Assembly (NCBI GenBank): GCA_964575715.1
Contig: CAZNSG010000008.1
Span: 1 to 34,114 of the forward strand
Length of the DNA stretch: 34,114 nt
Reading direction: 5' to 3'
From: PNAI01 sp964575715
Lineage (GTDB): Bacteria; Pseudomonadota; Alphaproteobacteria; Rhizobiales; Xanthobacteraceae
Part shown: in pieces, positions 24,123 to 30,421 of the stretch
How the letters are laid out: the number at the start of each line of letters is the position of its first letter
Numbering within the stretch: the first letter of the stretch is position 1
Translations under genes and position numbers: made by a program
The notes under the pieces: generated by a model
Database searches by the model: none
Seen by the model: the letters and a program-made list of their open reading frames with translations, nothing else
Told to the model about the DNA's origin: nothing

Positions 24123-25067
24123 CTACGCGGCACCTTCGCGCGCTGCTCTGAGCCGGGCAAAATCCTCACCGGCATGGTGCGAGGAGCGTGTGAGCGGGCT
24201 CGCCGACACCATGAGGAAGCCTTTTGCATAGGCGATGGATTTCAGCGCCTCGAACTCATCCGGCGGCACGAAGCGCATGACCGCATGATGCTTGCGCGTG
24301 GGCTGCAGATACTGACCGATGGTGAGAAAATCGACATTGGCGCTGCGCAAATCGTCCATCACCTGGAGCACTTCATTACGCTCCTCGCCAAGCCCCAGCA
24401 TGATGCCGGACTTGGTGAACATGCCGGGATCGAGTTCCTTGACCCGCTGCAAGAGCCGTACCGAAGCGAAATAGCGCGCGCCCGGCCGCACGGTGAGATA
24501 GCGCGAAGGCACGGTTTCGAGATTGTGATTGAACACATCGGGCCGCGCCGCGACCACCGTCTCGATCGCGCCGTCCTTGCGCAAGAAATCCGGCGTCAGC
24601 ACCTCGATGGTGGTCTTGGTGCAGCGCGCGCGGATGGCACGGATGGTCTGCGCAAAATGTTCTGCTCCGCCGTCCGTTAAATCGTCGCGATCGACGGAAG
24701 TGACGACCACATGCGCCAGTCCCAATTTCTCCGTCGCAAGCGCCACATGCTCCGGCTCCCGCAGATCGAGCGGACCTGGCAGCCCGGTCTTGACGTTGCA
24801 GAACGCGCACGCCCGCGTGCAGGTATCGCCCAGTATCATGAACGTGGCGTGCTTCTTCTCCCAGCATTCGCCGATGTTGGGGCAGCCCGCCTCCTCGCAC
24901 ACCGTGTGCAGCTTGTTTTCGCGCACAATTTTCTGGGTCGCGAGATAGCCGGGCGAGCCTGGCGCTTTGACGCGAATCCAGTCGGGTTTCTTGGGCGAGG
25001 CCGCATCCGGCCGATGCGCCTTTTCAGGATGGCGCGGGCGGCCGACGGTATTGTGCACAATGGTCAT
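24123..25067 (-). CDS. lipA: Lipoyl synthase
   Basis: 314 residues from ATG 25067; upstream open frame is spurious. This radical-SAM enzyme inserts two sulfurs into octanoyl groups on lipoyl domains. Both iron-sulfur clusters are encoded: the auxiliary set CEEAGCPNIGEC (Cys57, 62, 68) and the radical-SAM set CTRACAFC (Cys83, 87, 90). The SPLTRSSHHAGE end supplies the conserved serine ligand region. It serves the lipoyl domains of PdhB and PdhC encoded at the right end of the window. The start region faces the 16-base tandem repeats and the divergent ABC gene. Confidence 0.97.
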   Translation of the reverse strand: MTIVHNTVGRPRHPEKAHRPDAASPKKPDWIRVKAPGSPGYLATQKIVRENKLHTVCEEAGCPNIGECWEKKHATFMILGDTCTRACAFCNVKTGLPGPLDLREPEHVALATEKLGLAHVVVTSVDRDDLTDGGAEHFAQTIRAIRARCTKTTIEVLTPDFLRKDGAIETVVAARPDVFNHNLETVPSRYLTVRPGARYFASVRLLQRVKELDPGMFTKSGIMLGLGEERNEVLQVMDDLRSANVDFLTIGQYLQPTRKHHAVMRFVPPDEFEALKSIAYAKGFLMVSASPLTRSSHHAGEDFARLRAAREGAA

Positions 25068-25104
25068 GGCGCTTGCACCATTACTTACGAACCCCAAGGC
25101 TTGG

Positions 25105-25168
25105 ATGCAAGAAGGCTTTGATGCAAGAAGCGTTCGATGTAAGAAAGCTCTCATGCAAGCTCGCAAGC
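25105..25168. repeat. Four tandem 16-base repeats between lipA and the ABC gene
   Basis: Units start at 25105, 25121, 25137 and 25153, each beginning ATG(C/T)AAG. Units one and two share 13 of 16 bases (ATGCAAGAAGGCTTTG and ATGCAAGAAGCGTTCG). The third and fourth are more diverged. A degenerate fifth unit may precede at 25089-25104. The array occupies nearly half of the 131-base divergent intergenic region, so it lies in the leader or promoter of lipA, of the ABC gene, or both. Confidence 0.8.
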
Positions 25169-25198
25169 CTGCGGTTTTTCGCTAGACTGGTTAGTTCT

Positions 25199-26656
25199 AT
25201 GAATCGCCCGCAATTTACCCGCCTCCAGCTCGCCCGCTTTCTGCTTTGCCTGCCGTTTTTCATCATGCTGGGGTTGATGGTGATCGAGGCCCTGCTCAGC
25301 GCCGCCACCACCTATCTCGTGATCAAAGCCGGACGCGATGTCGCCAATAACGAATTCCTGCTCGCCGACTTGCTTTGGATTCTTCTGGCCCAATCGACAT
25401 CTTACATCATCGGCGCGGTGAGCTGGATCTATGCCGAGCGCGCGGGCTTTTTGGCTTACGGCCGTTACATGCTGCGCTTTGCGCAAGATAATCGTCAGCA
25501 GCCCCAGTCTCTCACCGACAAAGAGGCGCGCGAGCGGGTCGAGCCGTTCCTTACCGGCGAGACGTTTTATGTCTATTTTCACTTTCTCTACGAGATCGAG
25601 GGCGATCTGCGGCTGCTGCTGGGCTTGATCTTCAATGTGGCCGTGCTCGGTTCCGAAATCGACGGTGCATTCCCGATCGCCTACGGAGCCGTCTTTATCA
25701 TTCTAATGGCGCTGCAATGGTCGATGCGCAAACGGGTCGCCCATGCCTTCTTCGAGAACCAGCGCATGACCAACCGCATGACCGCGCAAGGCTATACCGC
25801 CTGGGACAATATCTTCACCGGCAACCGCTACAATCTCAGACTATGGCTCGCCGGCTTCAAGGTCAGGCTGCGCGATGGGCTCGACGCCCAGATCAGGGCG
25901 ATCATGACGCGCGAAGGATTGAGCGCGGCCAGCGGCATCATTGGTCTGGCGATCATATTTGCCGCCATGGCGCTGGTCGCGACCCAGCACGCCAATGACA
26001 CCGCAACGCTGGTGGCGCTCGCCGCCACCCTGCCGCGGCAGATTGAATTGACCAATCACCTGCACCAGTTCACCTCTGGCTGGAACGAATTGCTGGCGAG
26101 CTGGACGCGCATGGGCGGCGTCGCCGCCAGCATGCGTCCGGAGTTCGACCCTGCCTTTGACAGCCGCATGAAGTTCGACCGCCTCGTTCTGCGTGAGGGC
26201 GAGCGCGCGAACACGGTCACTTCGCTCGCTGAAGCCATGCAGTTCGTGCTGGCGCATCCCAATGGCCGCGTCAATGTGCGCGGACCCAATGGCGCGGGCA
26301 AGTCAACGCTGCTCACAAGCCTAAAGGCGCATATCAAGACCCGCGCCTATTATTGGCCGACCGCCGACCGCCTCGCCTTTACGTTTTTAAAAGGCAGCGA
26401 ACCGGATGAAAATGAGGAAGATTCAGGCGAACACGAACCCGCGCGCGCCAAGCCCAAGCGGCCGGGATTTTCCTCCGGCGAGCGGCAGATTCGTGCGCTG
26501 CGCGAGATCGTCGAGCACACCAGCGAGCCGATCTATCTGCTCGATGAGTGGGACGCCAATCTCGACCCGAACAATCGCGCCGCCGCCGACGCCCTGGTCG
26601 AGCAGCTCGCCCGCCGCGCCCGCGTGGTCGAAATATCGCACCGCGACCGGGTGTGA
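25199..26656 (+). CDS. Fused ABC permease-ATPase with atypical signature motif, C-terminus short
   Basis: 485 residues from ATG 25199. The N-terminal half has about five to six hydrophobic segments (LARFLLCLPFFIMLGLMVIE, LLWILLAQSTSYIIGAVSWI, LLLGLIFNVAVLG, AYGAVFIILMALQW, ASGIIGLAIIFAAMALVA). A short ATPase follows: Walker A GPNGAGKST (362-370), signature FSSGERQ (424-430) in place of LSGGQ, Walker B YLLDEWDANLD (Asp449, Glu450), and an H-loop (His481 in ISHRDRV). The DEWDANLDP stretch resembles single-polypeptide cyclic-peptide/siderophore exporters. The SbmA/BacA-YddA group is another possibility. The protein stops four residues after the H-loop His, which is shorter than usual. It probably works as a homodimer in the inner membrane. 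The substrate is unknown. Confidence 0.75.
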   Translation: MNRPQFTRLQLARFLLCLPFFIMLGLMVIEALLSAATTYLVIKAGRDVANNEFLLADLLWILLAQSTSYIIGAVSWIYAERAGFLAYGRYMLRFAQDNRQQPQSLTDKEARERVEPFLTGETFYVYFHFLYEIEGDLRLLLGLIFNVAVLGSEIDGAFPIAYGAVFIILMALQWSMRKRVAHAFFENQRMTNRMTAQGYTAWDNIFTGNRYNLRLWLAGFKVRLRDGLDAQIRAIMTREGLSAASGIIGLAIIFAAMALVATQHANDTATLVALAATLPRQIELTNHLHQFTSGWNELLASWTRMGGVAASMRPEFDPAFDSRMKFDRLVLREGERANTVTSLAEAMQFVLAHPNGRVNVRGPNGAGKSTLLTSLKAHIKTRAYYWPTADRLAFTFLKGSEPDENEEDSGEHEPARAKPKRPGFSSGERQIRALREIVEHTSEPIYLLDEWDANLDPNNRAAADALVEQLARRARVVEISHRDRV

Positions 26657-26689
26657 CTTGTCATTCCGGAAAGAACGGACTCTCGCGGC

Positions 26690-26789
26690 CTCATGGTGAG
26701 GAGCGCCACCGATGTCGGGTTTACCCGACATCGGCCTTTTGAACGCGCAAGTCGGCTATAGCCGACTTGCGTGGCGCGTCTCGAACCAC
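26690..26789. repeat. Long palindromic repeat element (hairpins A and B)
   Basis: The outer arms CTCATGGTGAGGAGCGCCAC and GTGGCGCGTCTCGAACCAC are partly complementary. Inside are hairpin A (26709-26734, arms CCGATGTCGGGT and its complement around TT) and hairpin B (26746-26771, a perfect 26-base palindrome from CGCAAGTCGGCTA). The same A-then-B plan occurs inside pdhC at 31442-31553. Confidence 0.85.
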
Positions 26790-26860
26790 CGCAAGTCGGC
26801 TATAGCCGACTTGCGCGCTGAGCATTGCCGATCTCGGGTAAACCTGAGATCGGTTGGCCG
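26790..26860. repeat. Mirror half-element (hairpins B and A in inverted order)
   Basis: Hairpin B is repeated exactly at 26790-26815. It is followed by hairpin A2 at 26828-26853 (arms starting CCGATCTCGGGT, one mismatched pair). The order B-A is the reverse of the neighbouring element, so together they form a large inverted repeat of about 145 bases between the convergent ABC gene and lpdA. Confidence 0.8.
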
Positions 26861-26907
26861 CCTTATTCTTCGAGACGCGGTTCTTCGGACCGATCCTCAG
26901 AATGAGG
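26861..26907. repeat. Short palindromic repeat element (47 bases)
   Basis: The ends CCTTATTC and GAATGAGG are near-complementary, and the middle reads TTCGAGACGCGG ... CCGATCCTCAG. It has the same layout as the 46-base element inside pdhC at 31363-31408 and the same end motifs as the long elements, so it looks like the basic, uninserted form of the family. Confidence 0.75.
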
Positions 26908-26923
26908 GCGGACGACGGCTGCA

Positions 26924-28345
26924 TTAAACATTCAACACCCGGCCATAGGCATCCAGCACCGCCTCCTTCATCATCTCCGACAGCGTCGGATGCGGGAACA
27001 CGGTGTGCATCAGCTCTTCCTCGGTGGTCTCCAAATTCATCGCCACCACATAGCCCTGGATCAGCTCGGTGACTTCGGCGCCGACCATGTGCGCGCCGAG
27101 CAATTGCCCGGTCTTTTTGTCGAAGATCACCTTGACCAGACCCTGGTCCTCGCCCAGCGCAATGGCCTTGCCGTTGCCGGCGAATGGAAAGCGGCCGACA
27201 CGCACCTCGATGTTCTTTGCCTTCGCCGCGGCTTCCGTGAGACCGACCGAAGCGATTTGCGGCGAGCAATAGGTGCAGCCGGGGATGAGTTGCCGGTTCA
27301 TCGGATGCGGATTGAGCCCCTTGATCGCCTCGACGCAAATCACGCCCTCATGCTCGGCCTTGTGCGCGAGCAGCGGCGGGCCGGAAACATCGCCGATGGC
27401 ATAGATGCCGGGCACGTTGGTGCGATTGAATGCATCGATCGCGATCGCGCCGCGCCCGGTCTTCACGCCGAGTTTTTCCAGGCCGAGATTTTCGATGTTG
27501 CCGACGACACCGACTGCTGAGATGACGCGATCCACGGTGATCGTCTGCGTGCCGCCCTTGCCGTCGCCGATTTCGGCGGTGACGCTGTCGCCTTTCTTGG
27601 CGAGCTTGCTCACCTTGGCGCCGGTGAGGATTTTAATGCCCTGCTTCTCGAATGCCTTGCGCGCGAACGCGGCAATTTCGGCGTCCTCGGCCGGAAGAAT
27701 TTGTGGCAGGATTTCAACCACCGTCACCTCGGCGCCGAGCGTGCGGTAGAACGAGGCAAACTCTATGCCGATCGCGCCCGACCCCACGACCAGGAGCGAC
27801 TTCGGCATGCGGTCTGGCGCCATGGCCTCGAAATAGGTCCAGATCAGCTTCTTGTCGGGCTCAAGGCCCGGCAGCACGCGCGGCCGCGCGCCGGTCGCAA
27901 TGACGATGTGCTTGGCCTGGTATGCGCCGGCGCCGAGCGCGCCCTTCGGCGCCTCGCTCTTGCTCGCTTTCACGCTGACCTTGCCGGGCGCCTCGATCGT
28001 CGCCTCGCCCCAGATCACGGAAATCTTGTTCTTGCGCAGCAGAAAACCGACGCCGTCGTTGAGCCGCTTCGACACCGCGCGCGAGCGCGCCACCACCGCT
28101 TTCGGATCGAATGAAACCCCACTCGCGGTAAGTCCATAATCCTTGGCGTGTTGCAGATAATGAAAAATTTCCGCCGAACGCAGCAGCGCTTTGGTCGGAA
28201 TGCAGCCCCAGTTGAGACAAATGCCGCCGAGATAATCGCGCTCGACAATGGCGGTCTTGAACCCGAGCTGCGCCGCGCGGATCGCCGCGACATAGCCGCC
28301 CGGGCCGGAGCCGATGATGATGATGTCGAAGGAGGTGTCAGCCAC
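26924..28345 (-). CDS. lpdA: Dihydrolipoyl dehydrogenase (E3)
   Basis: 473 residues from GTG 28345; GGAG lies seven to ten bases upstream within the preceding frame. The FAD-binding motif GSGPGGYVAAIRAAQLG (12-28), redox disulfide Cys43/Cys48 (GGICLNWGCIPTKA), NAD motif VVGSGAIGIEFASFY, second FAD motif GIYAIGDV, and C-terminal catalytic His452-Pro with Glu457 (HPTLSEMMKEAV) are all present. It reoxidises dihydrolipoyl groups of the 2-oxoacid dehydrogenase complexes. Its place downstream of pdhABC on the same strand points to the pyruvate dehydrogenase E3. Two small membrane-protein frames and a periplasmic binding protein gene lie between it and pdhC. Confidence 0.97.
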   Translation of the reverse strand: MADTSFDIIIIGSGPGGYVAAIRAAQLGFKTAIVERDYLGGICLNWGCIPTKALLRSAEIFHYLQHAKDYGLTASGVSFDPKAVVARSRAVSKRLNDGVGFLLRKNKISVIWGEATIEAPGKVSVKASKSEAPKGALGAGAYQAKHIVIATGARPRVLPGLEPDKKLIWTYFEAMAPDRMPKSLLVVGSGAIGIEFASFYRTLGAEVTVVEILPQILPAEDAEIAAFARKAFEKQGIKILTGAKVSKLAKKGDSVTAEIGDGKGGTQTITVDRVISAVGVVGNIENLGLEKLGVKTGRGAIAIDAFNRTNVPGIYAIGDVSGPPLLAHKAEHEGVICVEAIKGLNPHPMNRQLIPGCTYCSPQIASVGLTEAAAKAKNIEVRVGRFPFAGNGKAIALGEDQGLVKVIFDKKTGQLLGAHMVGAEVTELIQGYVVAMNLETTEEELMHTVFPHPTLSEMMKEAVLDAYGRVLNV

Positions 28346-28348
28346 CTG

Positions 28349-28604
28349 TTACTCCGTCTGCGCTGGTGTGCCGCGTGATCGTTTCGCGCGCCGCCACAAC
28401 ATATAGACACGCAACAGCCATTCCAATAGTACGAGCCCGGCCCAGATCAGCCCGATCATCATGAGCAGGAATTCCGAGAGGCTGCGCGCCAATTGCTCGC
28501 CGGAATAAAATGTGGTGTGAACAAGTGACTCGCCGAACGGCGAAATCAGAAAGCCTGGGCCTGCTGCAAGCGAAATCCACGGTCAACGCATCGTCCAAAG
28601 CCAT
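28349..28604 (-). pseudogene. Small membrane protein, probably frameshifted near its start
   Basis: A minus-strand frame ending at TAA 28351-28349, three bases before lpdA, encodes GPGFLISPFGESLVHTTFY and then one clear transmembrane helix (FLLMMIGLIWAGLVLLEWLL) and a basic tail (MLWRRAKRSRGTPAQTE). It is open only back to a TGA at 28585-28583 and has no good start. The natural start may be ATG 28604 in another frame (MALDDALTVDF), which would join after a one-base shift between about 28560 and 28580. Either the gene is broken by a frameshift, or it starts at the internal ATG pair in the helix. It is too short to assign a function. Confidence 0.5.
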
Positions 28605-28623
28605 CGTTGTATCTGATCGAATG

Positions 28624-29127
28624 TCACATCGCGTCCTTCGCGGACTTTACGCAATCGGCATTGAGCCCGGCGAACATCGCATCGGCCTTCACAAACAGTC
28701 CGTCGAACTCTGCAGGTGGCGCGCGCTTGGCATTGCCCATGATCTTCCGCAACTCCTCCGCAATTTCGGTGTACTGCTTGCGAATGGCCTCGTCCCGCAA
28801 ATTGGCGAGATAGGTGCCAAGCGCCCCAAACTTGTTCACCGCATTCGCCCCATCGATGTCGTCGCCCGCCATGGATCGCGCGTCAACGCTGCCGCGCGCA
28901 GCACTTGAATTGATCACGCCCGCCCTGAATTTGACCTGAAAATACGCATCGATGATTTCCTTGCAGGTTCGCATGTATTCGACGCGCCCCGTATTGCGTT
29001 GGATGAAGTCGACGAACTGCAAATTGAGATAGCCGTTGAAGATCGACGTGCACAGCGACAACGTCGCGATGAACATCGGAAAGTAAATCATCAGCATCGT
29101 GCGAGTCTTGGATTCGCGATCGCTCAT
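28624..29127 (-). CDS. Membrane-anchored protein of unknown function
   Basis: 167 residues from ATG 29127 (MSDRESKTRTM), which follows GAAAGATG upstream. One N-terminal membrane segment (MLMIYFPMFIATLSLCTSIFN, residues about 11-31) is followed by a polar, helical domain with CKEIIDAYFQVKFRAGV and LRDEAIRKQYTEIAEELRKI. The domain most likely faces the periplasm, but topology is a guess. I do not recognise the family. It sits in the interval between pdhC and lpdA on the same strand. Confidence 0.6.
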   Translation of the reverse strand: MSDRESKTRTMLMIYFPMFIATLSLCTSIFNGYLNLQFVDFIQRNTGRVEYMRTCKEIIDAYFQVKFRAGVINSSAARGSVDARSMAGDDIDGANAVNKFGALGTYLANLRDEAIRKQYTEIAEELRKIMGNAKRAPPAEFDGLFVKADAMFAGLNADCVKSAKDAM

Positions 29128-29225
29128 TGGACATCTTTCAATGATCCACACCTGCTGAACCCCGCACATGCGCAAACGCGCAACACAGCGATATTGTACC
29201 AGCGGCAGCAATTATTGACTCATCG

Positions 29226-29270
29226 CCGTCACCCTGAGGTGCGAGCGAAGCGAGCCTCGAAGGGCGACGG
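29226..29270. repeat. Short intergenic repeat (CCCTGAGG...CCTCGAAGGG)
   Basis: CCGTCACCCTGAGGTGCGAG and CGAGCCTCGAAGGGCGACGG are imperfect reverse complements around GCGAAG. The ends (CCTGAGG / CCTCGAAGG) are related to those of the longer elements at 26690-26907 and in pdhC. It fills part of the gap downstream of nothing in particular: the TctC-like gene ends at 29341 and the membrane-anchored gene starts at 29127. Confidence 0.7.
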
Positions 29271-29340
29271 GTCAAACATTACGGCCGTTGGTATTGCATC
29301 ACCAGCATCACCGGAGATTCACCCAGCGCACCAAACGCGC

Positions 29341-30351
29341 CTACTCAATCACCAGCTTGAGCTCCTCCACGACCGGCCTGACCTGGGCGATCTGGGCGCG
29401 CAGCATGGCGCGCATTTCCGCCGGCGTCGATCCCGAGGGTTCCGCGCCGACATCGGTCATGCGCTTGATCACATCGGGATGTTTCGCGGCAGCGGCGATA
29501 TCCTGGTGCAGCCGGGCGACAATCGGCTCCGGCGTGCCCTTGGGCGCAAGGAAGCCGTTCCAGCCTTGCAGCTCCAGATTGGGAAATCCCATCTCACGCG
29601 CGGTCGGCACATTCGGCATCGCCGTCGACTTGGTCGCGACCGCCATGGCCTTGAGCGTGCCGGCGCGCACGTGCGAAAGTGAGCTTGAGAGCTGGTCGCC
29701 GCCGAACTGGATGCGGCCGGACAACAGCTCCGTCACCAGCGGCGCCGCGCCCCGGAACGGCACGTGATCCATCTTGATGCCGGCGTCGCGCTTGAGCACC
29801 TCGCCGCACAGATGCATGATGCTGCCCGGGCCGGTCGAGCCGTAGAACAGCGGCGTCGGCGTTGTCTTCGCGTAGGCCACGAACTCCTTCAGATTGTTCG
29901 CCGGAACGCCCGGATGCGCCAGGAACCAGAACGGCACATAGGCGCCGACCGAGACCGGCACGAAGTCGTCAAAATCGTGGCGCGCGCGCTTGACGAACAG
30001 CAGCGATGCCGTGGTGGTGGTGAAGGTGATGTTCCCGAACAGCAGCGTGTGGCCGTCGGGCGCGGCCTTGGCTACCTTGTCGGCGCCGAGAGAACCGCCC
30101 GCTCCGCCCACGTTCTCGACTAGCACGCTCTGGCCCATTGTCTCGGTCATGCGCTGCGCGAACAGCCGCGCCAGCATGTCGGTGGTGGCGCCGGCCGGAA
30201 ACGGCACGATGATGGTGATGGTACGGTTGGGAAATTTATCCTGGCCGCGCAGCGATTGCGGCAGTAATGCCGCGCCGCCGAGCGCCGATGCGCCCGTCAG
30301 CAGCGCGCGGCGCGATGTGGTGATGCGATTGCGTTTCCGTTCTTCGCTCAT
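29341..30351 (-). CDS. Tripartite tricarboxylate transporter receptor (TctC/Bug family), Tat-exported
   Basis: 336 residues from ATG 30351, preceded by GAGGGA. The N terminus has a twin-arginine signal (TTSRRALLTGASALGGAALL). The Bug fold marks are ITIIVPFPAGATTDMLARLF, VENVGGAGGSLGADKVAKA, APDGHTLLFGN, DDFVPVSVGA and YGSTGPGSIMHLCGEVL. Such periplasmic proteins bind carboxylates or other small ligands for TctAB-type transporters. Orphan copies without TctA/TctB are common in some proteobacteria, and none is nearby here. It lies 70 bases after pdhC on the same strand. The ligand is unknown. A link to pyruvate metabolism is only suggested by position. Confidence 0.9.
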   Translation of the reverse strand: MSEERKRNRITTSRRALLTGASALGGAALLPQSLRGQDKFPNRTITIIVPFPAGATTDMLARLFAQRMTETMGQSVLVENVGGAGGSLGADKVAKAAPDGHTLLFGNITFTTTTASLLFVKRARHDFDDFVPVSVGAYVPFWFLAHPGVPANNLKEFVAYAKTTPTPLFYGSTGPGSIMHLCGEVLKRDAGIKMDHVPFRGAAPLVTELLSGRIQFGGDQLSSSLSHVRAGTLKAMAVATKSTAMPNVPTAREMGFPNLELQGWNGFLAPKGTPEPIVARLHQDIAAAAKHPDVIKRMTDVGAEPSGSTPAEMRAMLRAQIAQVRPVVEELKLVIE

Positions 30352-30421
30352 CTATCCCTCCCTGTGCCGCTGGATTTTTTCCGTTCGCGGCCTATCGGCA
30401 TCGACGGGCTAATATAGCACG

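Noticed and set aside
24123..25166. Longer lipA frame starting at 25166
   Set aside because: The extra 33 residues come from the tandem-repeat region; ATG 25067 gives the normal LipA start and length.
25105..25168. Tandem repeats considered as a CRISPR array
   Set aside because: The units are contiguous with no unique spacers and the period is only 16 bases; no cas gene is present.
29226..29270. Repeat considered as a small RNA gene or riboswitch
   Set aside because: It matches the form of a common intergenic palindromic repeat and shows no promoter or conserved aptamer features.
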